64,000 nt of DNA from Heterobilharzia americana (lineage: Eukaryota; Platyhelminthes; Trematoda; Strigeidida; Schistosomatidae). The number at the start of each line of letters is the position of its first letter. The first letter of the stretch is position 1. A program made the translations under genes and the position numbers. Of this stretch, positions 42,301 through 57,300 are shown one piece after another. Below the pieces are notes generated by a model. It did no database searches. It was given only the letters and a program-made list of their open reading frames with translations, and was not told the origin of the DNA. Location: contig OX104129.1 in assembly GCA_944470555.2 (NCBI GenBank), forward strand, positions 45,603,998 to 45,667,997. The letters run 5' to 3'.

Positions 42301-45300
42301 ACTTTTAGTGAGTTACTTTAAATGTCACACTGATAAGAAGACCAATTAAGTTTCTTTATTTTATGATATACTATGTTCCCAGCCGAAATGATGAGATTTG
42401 ATTGGTTATTTCTGTAGTTGCCAGGGTGGCCTTTAAGGGTCACTCCTCTACTTTGTATTATAACTTGACATTGTGTCATTCATTGAATTAGTGGATTTGG
42501 TCTAATTCTCTGTCATTTTTTTTCACACAGTGGTTCGTCTTGTGGCACGAAATGTGAATTTTCAAATGTTTATTGTGAGATTAAAATCGAAGGTTAAAAC
42601 AATAGATTTGGAGAAAAACATGATTTGTGAGACTAGTTTGATGTAACAGATATCACTATACGTAATACCAGTAGAGAAATCAAAAATTAATAGTGGGTCT
42701 AAAGGTCACCTTAGCAGTCCCCGGGATGACCGATTAGATTTCTTTATTTTATCTGAACGGGTATTCTTCATAAAAGAAAGAAACCTAATTGGTTATTTCA
42801 GTAGTTGCCGAAATGGCCTTTAGAGTCACTCAATGAAATTACAGAGAAAGTAGAGGATTTTGTTAAAAGTACTGAGAACACTTATGTACGTGAATCGGTA
42901 TGCTAATAAGCCAAAAAAATCCTCATTCGCATTTCATAGATTTATTCAAATAAATGTCTCTTTTGCTATGTCACGTGTGTGCTTTCACTGTTTTTAGTTT
43001 GGTAAAAAATAATGATGAAGAAAACTCTACACAGATGTAATCTGCTTGGTGGCTAACGGTGGGATCCAGGACGCATGTTTCATCTTATCTGGGACTCACC
43101 ATTTGGTTGTGCCTGCAACCCAGTGATTGGTGTTGTTCTCACTGAGACCTGTTGCTGGAAACGCCGAAGTGTCACCCACTGGGCCACTGGGGCACGAGCT
43201 GTTTCCATTGCTAGCCACGAAATAAACTGCAATATAATGAATATCCGGAGAGTATAAAGGCATCCACATAGGAGCCTATCTGTTAACAGGGGTCAAGTGA
43301 TTCGACCCAGTTTAGGAACGGAAGATTACAAGCATTAAGCAGAAGCTTTATACAGATTTTAAAAAATTACAGGTAGAATTCTTTACTTATAAAGTGTCGT
43401 TGGGGGCTAAACATTTCTTCATTGTTTATTATAAGCTAAAGTTATGTACTTTCTAGACGTTGACATTTTCAATACCAGGAAGACCATAACATACTTACTG
43501 GATAATGGACATAAAATTCATTGTTAGGAGCTTATTTTAGATGACAAAAATCTTACCCTTCTTATTTCTGTTACTTGGATATGTTTAATAATATAGTCAC
43601 TATTCCAACAGAGGAAAGGCGATGAAGGTAGTTTCGATTCCATATTAGTTTCAATTAAACAATTAAATTACAACTATAGAGTGATAGATGTCTGTTTCAT
43701 CTTGTCCTGAAATTCCTTATCAACCGACATGTGAGACAGCTAGCAGTAGTGAATGCAGAAACCTGATGACTATGATAATTAGTTTAGTCATAAGTTAACT
43801 AATATCAAAATGGAACTTAGAGCAATAACGAGGTATCGCTTCAATGAGACCATGTGAAAATAGAACGAACTAGGCATCTCAGATTCTTCTGCTAGCCTCC
43901 ACTGAACAAATAAGAACCAGAAAAACTTAGAGTGAAATATGCTAGACGACATTTTTAGTCAAGAGGGGGCTTGACAGGCAAACATAGTCAATATGGAACC
44001 TCACGAAAAGATGCATTTTGACATTTGACGCACTTCACAGGAGCGTGCAAAGAGAATCATAACGAGTCAGTTTGAAGCTCTCCTTACGGCTCAGGCCAAC
44101 GATTAGCGACCTCATGGACAAATGTTGCATTTAGGTCTGGTACACTTAATGTTCTTCCAACAGAATCCTATTATGGCTGACATTCACGTCTAGGTATGCA
44201 GTGGGTCGGCATATAGAACACAAGCCACCTAAGTTGGAGATCTTTCCAAACTTGATCGACTTACCTACCCTGTTTGCCTAGTGCATTCACCTAACCTCAA
44301 TATTACTCACATGGTGATTCCACCCTACCGCAGCAGTGCTGCGAAAATGTATGTGTTCCCAAACTAGCATTCTGTTCATATCTACCTTGAACGCGAATGT
44401 TTCATACTCGTATAACAGGTCAGGAAGGATTGCACCTCGGTATACTTGTCCCTTAACGGATAGTCGGATATCTCGCCGGCGATATAGATGACACAAGTTT
44501 TGTAAATGTCAAACGCGCTTTATCTATCCAAGTTAAGGTTTCATTAACAAAAACCTTGTTTGGGTTGATGTAACTCTCCAAGTAAGTGAAGTGGTCGATG
44601 CATTCCACCACTTCACTCCCTATCATTAAACTGGAAGTAGCTACAGACCTGTCTTGAAGCACCATCTTAAATCTGACAAGTGTCAAACTCATGACAAATA
44701 AATCAGATTTCTGCTCAATGCATTCGGAAGACTTTGCATTTCTTCAGCATCTTCGTCTAACCGGACAATATCGTCTGGATACTTTAATTCAACCACACAT
44801 CTTCCAGGGAGTAGATCATTCACTATGAAGTCAGATGTCCCAAAAGTCATGTCCATTAATACACCTACATCTCGTCAGTTCAGATGATATTTCTGTGTAA
44901 GCCCTTACACGGCTGTACAAGTTCCAGTAAAAAGCTTTGATTGGCATTTTGCACTTACTCGGTGCTCCTTTCAAAGTCAAACACTACCACAATACTTTTC
45001 TGCTTTCCTATAGGCTGAAATGTTCATTGAAGAAAACAGGCCTGAGGGGACCACCTCTGATTCCCATACACCACCAAGCAACTCCGTTACTCTCGTCAGT
45101 AATTTCTTACCTCCGTCTCTAAAGGCTTCTGGTAACAATCCATCAGGTTCTACTGCTTTGCATCGTTTTACGTTTGAAACGGTCTTCTCAACTTCAAGAC
45201 GAGTCAAAGGACCAACATTTAGGTTCAGGCTGCATGCTGGGTAACTGAAACTTTGTTGTGGGCCAGCTGAACTGTGCTTGAAAGTGTTACGCCTAACGTT

Positions 45301-48300
45301 CCAGTCACCTGTCCCGATAGATTATCATGAACCCATCCCTTACAGTGATAGATGGTTTCATTAACCATCGTGATGTTATTATTAGTATCCTTAATAAACC
45401 TAAATAGTTGCAGAGTATTACTTAAAGCTGATGTCTTCTCCATCTCTCTGGCTCTCGCCACTCGTCACTGCTTACGACCATTGTGAAGACTTTTCGTCAG
45501 TTCACAGTTGAGTTACTTTTGCTACTCATCGTGGCCAGAGACAGTTGTAATGAGTCTTCTCTCTCTAGTCAGTTTGGATGACTTGTGGAAATCCACTAAC
45601 GTTTGCTAACCTTTGGATGTAGGTTGCCAACTGTCATTACCAGATTTCCTACAGAAGACTTAATATCGCACCAAGTTTCTTCAGGATGGGAACTCATGTC
45701 ACATTCAGATAAATACTTAGCTATCTCCTCCCTAAATAAATACTCAACCTTCTCATCTTCCAAACAAACATGCAGAGGTTTAGCTACCATCTTCTTACCG
45801 TGACCAGTAAGGGATGGACAAACACATGCTCATACTAACGCACGATCAGAAACCAAACAGGAAAAGTGACAATCCTCCAGTGATTCTCTCCAACGATGGC
45901 TTATAGCAAAATGATCTCTTTGTGTCCATCGTTGGTTTGACGTAAGCATATCCTGAGTGCGACACTGTCCCTCTTTAGGCTTGAATTTAGTGCTAACCAG
46001 AAAAAAGTGATTGGCAACTCAAATTTGCAACAGATGATCACCGCCGACGATTCATTGGTTTGGAATAGAGTCTATACTACCAAGATGCCCTTCCTATTGG
46101 CTCAGATTTCCTAGTTGAGTCTTTTATGACTGCATATAAGCACTTTAATTAATGTAGCAGAACAGACAGCTTTTGACCTTATTCATCCTTTGTATGATCC
46201 AAACTGGAGTTGATAGAGGCATAGATTATGAATAGGTATCGATAAGTCTTACGGTCCTTCCCACTTCTTATATATCCACCGAATCTAACAGCACACAGGC
46301 AACTGTTAACTGGTGTTCACCTGAGAAGTGCACCGTCTGCTCGAAGACTTATTGTTATACCAGCACTAGTAAATCCACCAGAAGTAGCTATTGAATACCC
46401 GGAAACTCGTATAATGAATTTTGACGATTTATCGCATTGAACAAGTGAAGTGAAGCGAATAACAACACTCAAGTCATGCACATACGTCTCAGAAATAAAG
46501 CATACATCGAGGGATGTAGATACTCGAGTTTTGGCAAAAGATATCTGTTGTGCTATTCGGTGTAGGGACCGGATGTTGAAAGTTTCAGTGTGAAATTGAT
46601 AGCAGGGATTTAGGAGACTAGGAATTGTGTTTCGCTAGCTTGAATTGCAGGTTAAGAGGCTGAATAAGTGATAGAGGGGCTTAATGTTAGTATCAGAAAG
46701 TGAATGCAAAGGAGGAGACAAAAGTAAGGAGATAATTTTATGGTGAATTGAGTTTTATATGGTGCATGAAGTGTTCGGATGGTTGACACTTTCCAGCTGC
46801 CGATACCATGGAAGTTGTTTCTACAATATAAGTGAAAGTAAAAAGAATATGACCACAGGGCCTATCAGATATCTGTTTGAGGCCTGCAACGTATGGACTA
46901 CTCAGAATTTTTGAACTGAGGTTTCATTATGTTAACTCAGGGCAAGAAAAACTCATGCAGGTCGTACCGGAATACCATGGGGTAAGGAGGAGTGTGGTAA
47001 TTTTGCCGCCAACCTTTTTGACGTATTCTTTCTCATAGGAAAGACATCATCAGGATGGTACTGCTGGTCATCCACTGGAAATATCTTACTGCTATCACAT
47101 CCCTTCTGGTAAGCAGTACGACTTCGTCCCTAGACCCAGTTATAGTGTAGCAGTTGACACTACAGTGGTAACGGCTTTTTGTTTTAACACTAATCGACAA
47201 ACTTTTGTGACACAGTAGGACATAAGGAACAAATGTTCCAGCTAGCGTAGTTCGTTGAGTCATTGTAGTTTGCAACACAGATCACTTAACTAGAAATACC
47301 AACTTTCAGTCTCAAAAAGAAAGACCAGTCAGTTATCTTATGATTTGCAGCTGGTGTTATCCTGATAAAAAAGTTAGCCTCGAACTAAATACAATGTCCA
47401 TTTCACCAATCTGGAGTTTGACAACTATTAAATGTTTGAAGAAAACTTACTTGTTGGGAACTGGACTTTTACTAGATCTGTCGGTTCACTTGGTTCACCA
47501 GGACCAGCCAAATTGTATGGTACGACACGAAATTCAAATTCTTTCCCTTTTGGTAAACCTTTTACTGTATACTCAGTACCAGTAACATTGCCTGTATTTG
47601 CCCTATTAAAGAAATCATTTTGGAAATTATAAAAACGACTTCAATTGATTAGTTCATAGAAAATAAACGTGACGTTCGAAATAAAAACGGTATTAGGAGC
47701 CTACAATTTTTAATGGGAGTAATTCTGTTTTCTGTTGGGCAAAACATAATGAACCCTAATTTAAGTTTGTAGGAAAATATCATCTTTCATCGATTGCCTA
47801 CTGAATAAAGGTTAGTAGTATTATTTTAATATGTTAATTATTTTTTCAAAATTATTCATAAGGTATTTTTGCCTCAATTCATATTTGAAAATTGAAATGT
47901 TTCTCTATTTCATATCCAATCAACAATTTTTTGTATTTATTGATACTTTTAATTTTCTGTTGACACTATTTCTCTGAACCGAACTAACTAGAAGCTGTTC
48001 ACACATGGGCTTCTTAAACGGATGCCTCAAGCTTCGTTTTAATTTTGTTTGGTGGGTGGTGGCTATTACTGAAAACCGGAATGAGTTGTTCGTTTTCTCT
48101 AGTATACATCAAGTGGATGTACCTACACCTCAGTGAGTGATAGTGTGCCTAGTGAGACTCGGTATCCTAGTGGATAACGCCATGAATTGTTAAACGATGG
48201 GTTTTCGGTTCGAGTCCCGGGGGGAATGCGATAATCCTGTTAGGTGCATTTAGCTTACAAGTCTCAAATAGGAAGGAACGTGCGTCCAGGATTCTGTTTC

Positions 48301-51300
48301 TGACCGCTACCAAGCAAGTTTCTTGTGTTAGGCAATTAAAAACTACACTTTTGTTAACTGAATTTTGAGATCTAGGTTAGCAATTCTGGTTCACTTCACA
48401 AGAAGACCAAATTAGCCTGTGTATTGTTTATTAGTGTAAATGAAATAAAAATGCAACTTTACAGTGTTTCCATGTTAAAATCTCTTAGAAATCAATCTTA
48501 ATGCTATGTTAATACTAGAATCTATCATTATTATTGGTATGATATTAGACCCAGTGGATATCTAATTTTATTAAATGAACAAGAAAATGAATGTCTATGT
48601 TACCAAGCAGTAAGTTAATGATTATTATCTCCTTTCGCTTACCAACTAAAAGGTTGTAGTTCTCAGCAGTGTTACATTAGAGGAATACCTTAAAAGGGTT
48701 AGACAGCATAAGTTGTTCATAATATCAAAAAAGTTAGTACAGCCCAAATAGTCTAGGGTTGTATCTTGTTTTTTGTGCATAGACTTTTTGAGTATTTGCA
48801 AAAAATAGTTAGTCATGACCACATTATCAAGCCACCAGTCAAAGCAAAGAGTTCAACCAAACTTTTAATGAAGATATTCCTGGTTTCAGTATTCTGATCG
48901 AAACAGTTTTGAGTCTTGTCAGTGTATGCCTGTTTCTATTGACGCGAATAATTTGGGATCTCCTTATGTATAAAAAAGATATGATTCCTTTTTTCATTGA
49001 TCAGTGTTAAAACAGCTTTTGTCTGCAAATTATAGGAGAATTCTCAAGTTGGGTTTATAATCGCATACTACTGAGAAGGTATCATCCATCCTGTATAAAC
49101 TACAATCGGTGGTGATTGTAATAGTTGTCACTACCATAGATGAATGTAAAAATGGTTGGTTAGACAAAAATTTTGCTAAAGTTTATTCTTTTCACTAGAA
49201 AAGGGTGACTAATCTCTTTTTCCTAGCAGTATTTTTAGTTGTACCCTTAATTATATAATTTTTGGTTCAAATGATTCAGTTATTCATCGTATTTGATACT
49301 TGTTTTTGAGTCGTGGGGACATTTAATGGGATTCACTTATTTTTCGAGAGAAATTCTCATATGATGTCAACAGTCTGAAATCTTTATTTAAGTTATTATA
49401 AACATTTTGTGTCGGAATTTTATACTCTAAGTTTACATGTATCGAAATCAGTGTTTATTTAATTGTACATTGGCCTATGTATCGATAAAATTATATTATT
49501 GCTAGTTCAAGAGAACAGTACTTCCTACGATGCCAGTTTGAAGTCTATTGAAGGAGGAGAGAAACTGGAACTATGTAACTTGGGTTTATGGTAAATAGCT
49601 TGTGATTAACCTTTCCAATGCGAAGTCAATGGGTTTACTCATCTACCTCTACAAGTACAGGTTTTTTAGTAACGACTACTCTAGATATCTTACTTGTAAG
49701 TTATGCATCTATTTTATGATGTCATATTCTAGGGTTGAACGGAGGACTGAATATGTAGCTAATAGGATGCAATATGAATAAATGTGTGTTCACCACCCGT
49801 TCAACAGCTGGATACAGCAAATGATAGTTAAAGTGATGCGGTGACTATTCTTCTACGCATCATCAGAGAACAGAGCATAGAATGGGAGTCAACTCTCTAC
49901 CTCAACTTTATCGACTTTGAAAAGGCTTTCGATAGCGTCGACAGAGAAGTAATTTGGCAGCCGCCTCAACACTACGGTTTTAGTGCTACAAACCTTTATC
50001 AACCTCATTCAATAGCTATATGACGGTGCTACATGCTAAGTGATTGACAATGGAAAGCTCAGTGATGATGTCTTTGAATTGAAGACAGGAGTAAGACAAG
50101 GTTACCTACTATCACCAATGATCTTCCTGGTTGTGGTCAACTGGATCATGCAGCAAACTGTGAGGAGCAAGAAGAGGGCTATATGCTATTTGATCGACGA
50201 AAAGACACTACACGATTTGGATTTTGCCAATGATGATTTATGTCTAGTGTCGCAGAAACTCGAAGATCTACAGGTGGAAACTAATAAGTTGACAGAAGAG
50301 GCAAGGCATTGAAGACGGGACAACCTTCAGGTGAACGTAGAGAAGACAGAGGTGATGAAGATACCCAACCAACAACAACAAGCCCTAATCACCACGAATA
50401 GTAGAAATCTAAAGGAAGTTGCCTCTTTCACCCATCTACCTAGACAGCATCGTTTCAACTACAGGTGGTACAGATGAGAACGTCAAAGCCAGGATCGGAA
50501 AGACAGTAAGACAAATATTCCTTTATTGGTCTGAAATCAGTGTGGAGATCTACCACACTGCACTGCACTCAGCATAAGGCGTGAACGAGATCCGTATTTT
50601 CAACACTAATCTCAGTTAAGTAAGTTAGTGCTTCTATATAATGGCTAAGAGACTTGGTGCGTTACGCAAAGCACTTCCAGCAAACTACAGACATATATCA
50701 TCAGCTGCCGCCTACTCTCACTCGATACTGAAGATCAGATGGGTGGCAAGAATAGTAAGAATAATCAAGGAGAAACTCTGGCTGGCTGGCAACGAACCAA
50801 CCAAAAACCCACCGCCCAACGCATATGCAGAAGAAAGTGGGGATGGATTCGATTATACATGCATTGGGAAGATGGTTGCGGGACACAACGTGCCAGGCTA
50901 TCGAGTGGAAGCCAACTGGGGAACGACGACTTGGGCTTTGGAGGGTGACATGGAATAGATCGTGTGAGGAAGAAATGGAAGCTTGTGTGCAGTGGTGAAG
51001 CCAGGTTTTGAAGACTGGAGAAGACAGAGTGCAATGGGGACGTGCTACTGAAACCTTATGTTCCACTAGGAACCCAGGGGACAAATAATAATAAGAATAG
51101 TGCCTATTCTTGTTCGAGTTCGGTTTTTACATGGCTACTAGCTACTTCTGTGGTATGCTGAGTTATACTCTAATTTTTTGATCAGCTGGTCATTGGAACT
51201 TGGGGACAGTGAAATTATATTAGCTACATAAAAATAAGCATAGACAGTTTTGATGCACTTAGGTGATAGTGTTACAAGTTTTTTTTTTTTAGAAGAAAGG

Positions 51301-54300
51301 TTAAGCACTCGTTGAGTAGGCTATAATGTTACGGTTTATTTCTGATAAAGTAATTACTTACTTTGTCCATTCTCTAGAACCTTTGGGTCGCTTTTCAACA
51401 ATATAACCTGTAGTTGGACCCTTCAATGGAGGTTCCCAAGACAAGGTTACTGAATCATCTGTTGTGGTTTCAACAACGGGTTTCTTCATACCTGAAGGTG
51501 GATCTGTTTTGCAAAAAAAGATAAAGTAAACACTGTTAAATTTCAGGAGTTTCGTTAACAATATATACTGCTTTTTCTTACGAGTTATCCGCTTCTTTTT
51601 GTTTTAATTAACTAGTATTACTCATAGCTGAGCTAATTATAACAAAAGTATGTTGTTATAAATGAGTGACTGACTGACTGAGTGATAAAATCAACATAGA
51701 ACCTCGCACAAAAGTGCACAGACTCAACTTGCCACACTTCACAGTAGTGTACACAGAACAAGTCGATAGAAAAAGATTGATATCAAAGTCGACAGAATTG
51801 TGTGAGAGAATAAACAGTTAGTGAGAATATTCAAGCTTCAGAAGACGTCGAGAAGTGAATTCATCTGCGCCACTGTCGCCGATTTTTCGTCATGTAACCA
51901 AAAGACCTCACCCACTGATTCCTATCGCTTCGGGTGCACTAGCCAGGTAATCTACATCACTGAAAACGTACCAGGCTAACAGGGATTGCATCGACTGATG
52001 TCAAGTCTCGGTCTGGCCACCCTGGACCCTCTTCCAAACTAATCCAACTTCCTCTAGTACGGCACGTTGAGGTAGGCTTTGGCTTAGCATGTTCAGTACA
52101 TGTCCAAGCCATCACAGCCGATGAAGGATGTTTATAGGGATCTATTGATTTTAAGTTCGTCTCATCACGGACTGATATTAGTTAGAGAACCACTGAAAAA
52201 CTTGAAGCACTGGACAGCTGTGTGGTCCTAGTATGAGACACCGCAGAACTATATTCGATCCTCGGCAGGGTCGCAGATGCTCACTGCTGAGGAGTCCAAT
52301 ACTAGGACGACACAGGTGTCTATTGCTGTCAGGTTCTCCAGCTGATATCAGTCCTTTATAAATACCTACTTGAAATAAATACTGTAACTTTTATCCTGTA
52401 TGTTAAGAGTTTATGTTCATTTGTTCAAAAGTGACTTTAAAGAATCAGTATCAAGTAAAGAACTACTGAATGCCTGAGCAACAGGAACAGTATTTCCATT
52501 GTAGTATAGGACTTCGAAGTGATATGTAACCTAGTGAGAAATTCCTCAATAAAACCTTCTGAATCTTCTAGTTTAATATAAGATAAAGTGTTACGCAGCT
52601 GCTTTCAACTGTTTGATCAGTGAAAGGTAACAGTGTATGCTAGTTCCTTATTTATCATAGGCACTGGTTTATACTGCTTAGTGGGTTTTCAGTGGGTTTT
52701 AAACTGTCTTATTTATATACATTGTCTCATTGAGTAATGTATTGTCACTCAGACATTCGTTTCAACCGTTAATTTTCTCAGTAAAACTTAGTCTTCTAGT
52801 CGGTTTTTTATACTGGTAATAGTCAATGGGTTTGTCATGTCCCAATTGCTAGGTATATCACATATTCATGCATGTCTGCTTGTCACCACAGAATATCTTA
52901 CATTTAGACAGGTTTCGTATCACTGATGTTCAGAGCTTATGACTATCCAATTAACTTCATTAAGAAATTAGATAGTGAAATATAGGTCAAATACTGTCAA
53001 TGACGTGTAATTTTTGAACGTATCCTGACCAATAATGGACTGGATGGTTTGGAAAGGATTGGGCATCGAGTTGGCATAATTCATCGTATAAGGTGTATTT
53101 TTTGTGCAATCCCGGCGTAGTATATTAGAACAAACTTTTAGAAAACAAATATTTTGTATTATTCCTCAATCTTTCGATTTGCTTGGAAGATCCTTTTCGA
53201 AATGGACTATATAATATATAGAATGATTAACCGAATGTACGTATCACTATTTGTTGATATGCTTTTAATTCTACGTTGTTTTACTGGATCGAGTTGTCCG
53301 ACCTCTATTGGCATATGGGCTCATATGCGGATGAAGGTACATCTAGCTGACGAGTATCTAGTAGGACAAAACGTGCATCCTGGATTCTTCTGCTAGCCAC
53401 AATCAAATAAATTATCAAATGTATATAACTTAGATGTAAACAGTAGATAAACCAAGTATTATGTAATGGGATTAAAAAGTTATTAACAATTTCACTCTCC
53501 TTTCTAGGTTATATTACATTGTTTGAACTATTCTATATAGTTCACAATCTATTTTGTTATGATTCATACTTCAACTGTTATCAGAAGTACCTTTAAAGCA
53601 GCTGTCCCCTTTGATAAATTTAAACAGGGTAATAAGAAGACGAAGATTATCTGAAACTTTTCGAACAGTGTGATCACACATAGACTTGTGGAACTATTTA
53701 TGTGAAATGATGGATAGTGGCTAGCAGTGGAATCCAGGATGCGCATTTTAACGACGGTATAACACAATGAATAATGCTAAAGCCGTAGTCGTCGCACAAG
53801 AAGTGGCTATCGTGGCTCGCTGGTCTAGTGGATAACGCTGTAGCATCTAAAGCGATCGGTCCCGATTTGGAATCCCAGTAGGAACAACATCACTCACTGG
53901 GAGGCAGGTACATCCAGCTGAAGAGTCCCAAGTAGGACAAAATGGATCATCTGAATTCCACTGCTAGCCAGTATCCATCATTACTACATATTATTAAAAC
54001 ACATGGAATATGGAGGCATCCGCACAGGAGCCCATATGACAATAGAGACCGATCAATTCGGTCCAATCAACCACAGTATAATACAAGCAATAATACTAAT
54101 ATTCACATGAAAGTTCACGAAAAGGGTCAATGAAGTCAGTGGGGAAAACAGGAATAGAAGAACACAGATAGGGAGGGGTTATCGTCATGTACAGTCAAGG
54201 ATGGTTGAACATGTACCTAAATGGCTTCAAAGACAAATGATCTCGACAGACCCGATAAGTTCAGGTGATAAACGTCCATCTTCATCTATTACTAAACCCT

Positions 54301-57300
54301 TACTAGAAACTAGTCATAGGGTAGGCATGAAAACAGCCTTTGAAGTACTACTTAATAGTGGTCAGGGTTGAGAGCCTGAATTTCTTGAAGCTCTTGTCAT
54401 CCGTAAATTTAACCCCCTTTTTATGTCTACAAAAGCAATTTGTACTCATGTTGAACCTTGCTACTTTGGTACTATTGATTACAATTTTCATACAAAGAGT
54501 GATGTTTTTCTCGATCCTCCCTGTTTTAATGTTTCTTACAGATTTGACCCTTATCGTAAACTTTCCTATAAATAGTTCGACAAGTTCAGGTGAGATCAGA
54601 TTGTTCGAAATGCTCCATTGTATCACAAAATTACCTTTATCGTTATGACTATTGTTAATTATTATAGATTGTTTGACGTTCAAATAACTCGTCTTTCAAA
54701 ATAGTAATTAACTATTTCTCACCCCTGATGATGGCACACAACTCCATTGTACTTTTTATAGTCGAACTAAATTTCCTCACCCTATTTTTGTTCCTCCTTG
54801 CTTGCACGAGCTTAGAAAATGCCTCACTGGCCGATTTACTAATTCACTCCCCTACATTTTATTGTTATTTGTTCCATATCACGGTGTAATTGGATGATCT
54901 TAAAACCAACCTTTTGTACCAAAACCTAATGTCAAATTCATGATACTGATGAAAACGATGTTCCCAGCAAGATCGAAACGTTGATGAACAATACAGAATA
55001 TTTGTTTATTTAACTATTTGTTCTAATAGACTTCACTGGGATTACACAGGTAAAAATACGCCTTATACGATATGTAAAATAGTGATAATGATAATAAAAG
55101 TAAGGTATACAGAGTGAAATGAAATTGGCAAACAAACCAAAAGACCGAGATAGAAAAAGTGGTTTCACAAAACGTTTTTGGAACGCAAGGTTTCGGTTTT
55201 CGTTCATGTATAAGTAATGCTTCAGCGATGCATAAGTGGTTGAAGTGTAGACTCCTGGAGTATTAAAAATTAACTTTGTAAATTACCTTAAAGGATAAGG
55301 AGCTGAATGACCTAACCTACTAGGTGTTCACATATGGATGAAGTTGTTTTTCTTCGCTGTCCTTTAGTGAGCTGAACTCGGTAATGTTTAGAGTTCAAAA
55401 GCGTTTTGTAAAATCACTTGGTCTATCTTGGCCTTAACAATTCATTTCGGTTGGTTTGTCAATTTCATTTCATTTCTCTCTGTATTATTCACTTTTATTA
55501 TCATCATTATAATCATTTTACACTCCTTTCATCGAGAAATCCCTATCATCAGAAAGCACATCAGGATAATTACTTCAACTTACAAAACGAACCACTTCAC
55601 CATACATCAAAGATGTCTCAGAAACTATCAACCGACTAATTCATCCTTTCGGGATCAGAGTGAAACACGGCAATCAACGGGTAGGTGGACATTTTTACCC
55701 AATACACGTACTAATAAGAAAGGAACAGCCAAATGGAAATCAGTCCGACACTAGATCAACAGCACGGACCAGACGATAGCAACAATTAAAACCGGTCAAC
55801 CTCAGATAAGAAAGAAGGATAGCTCACCCTAGCCCACACGATAGTAACACTCAAGGTCAGCAAATATCCTACATAAACATTTATGCAACTTAAGTATACC
55901 TCAATTCTTTGGGCAGTAAGTGGTGGTGAAGTCACCTAGTCTGGTGATGAGACGTCCAAGACCAAACTCCAAAGTTTGCAAGACGCTAAGCAATTATAAC
56001 CAATTGGGAGCTTTGAAGAAATATTTGTAGTTCCTTAAAAGCCATATGCTCTACAAGTTGCGCTCACTTCTAGGGGAATTAATCATATGATAGAATATAT
56101 TTACTAAACGGGTGATAAATGGTATCCAAGAGTATACCGGTACTAGTTTGGCTTTACCAAGATGAATGTGTAGTTTACACGTAGAATTACACACAAGATT
56201 TCGGCTTTTGATTTTAGCTTTTCATCTGTATTCTAGCTACCACATGTATATACTGGTTAGAAAAAGTGGAATTTAAAGTTCTCATGATGAAAACTCAGGT
56301 CCATAAAGTTTTCGTATTTGTTATAGGAGAAGAGTGTTGTGACTAGATGTTTTTTGAGTCCATATTGAGTATTGTATTACTTGGCAAAATAATGGAGATT
56401 ATACATGCCAACATATGTCAATCAGAGAGTTTATCAGCGGAATCCCAGAGACTAATTTGGAGACACTGATAATCATTTAAAATGGACAAACCAAGATTTA
56501 TTTATTACGATGTCACTTTTAGCTGACTTTTATGCTATTAAAACTATAAAACGTTTCAAGAGATCAGGTTAGATATATATTTTTAGAAGTATGTTGGAAG
56601 TGTCCATAGCTGAAAGACCGACAATAGAATATTAGAAGAAATAGCAGATATTTGTACTGACTTTTACTGATATAGGGGAATTATGATGATATTTTACTTT
56701 GAAGTGGTATAAACCAGTTGACAGGAAGTCCTGGATTCGAGTTTTGTGCTAGTTAGCACTCATAAGTATTTTTTCGGTAGATATTCTATCAGTGATGCAC
56801 TAATACCTGTGGATTATCACAGGTGGGCATAGATAGCGATAATTTATGCGTAAATGTATATATTTTACTAAAATACCTCGAAAGCATAACAAAAAGAATC
56901 TATTCTGACTATTTTAAATGAAATAAATCGAATTTCATCTATAACTTCTAGATAATAAAAAATGGTGTAGACTGTTAGATTTAAAAAAAGTCAGTTTTAC
57001 CGTTAATCTGTTGCTTCATTGTGTCAGCAACACACCTAAAGAAACTCTTCTTGAGAAATAAATTGAGCCAGTTTTAAAAATCTCCTAGGGATTCGCACTT
57101 ACCATTTGTGATTCTCGAAATGGAGAACAACTTATCCAGTTTTGCCACTTTCGTGCGCGTTCATCAATCTATCTGTTTTTATGGAGTAATTTTAAAGGCC
57201 ACCCTAACAACTGGTGTGGTAACCAATTAAGCTCGTATATTATATGAAAGACTACGTTTCTAGCCTGAATATTAAAATCTGAATAATTATTTGAGCAGTT

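Noticed and set aside
43965..47280. Several short open frames as separate host genes
   Set aside because: In order they form endonuclease, RT and C-terminal parts of one decayed LINE on the minus strand.
50701..51084. Open reading frames on the minus strand repeated at 61121-61503 plus
   Set aside because: Both are antisense frames of the same LINE 3' end; their similarity comes from the repeat, not from a gene.
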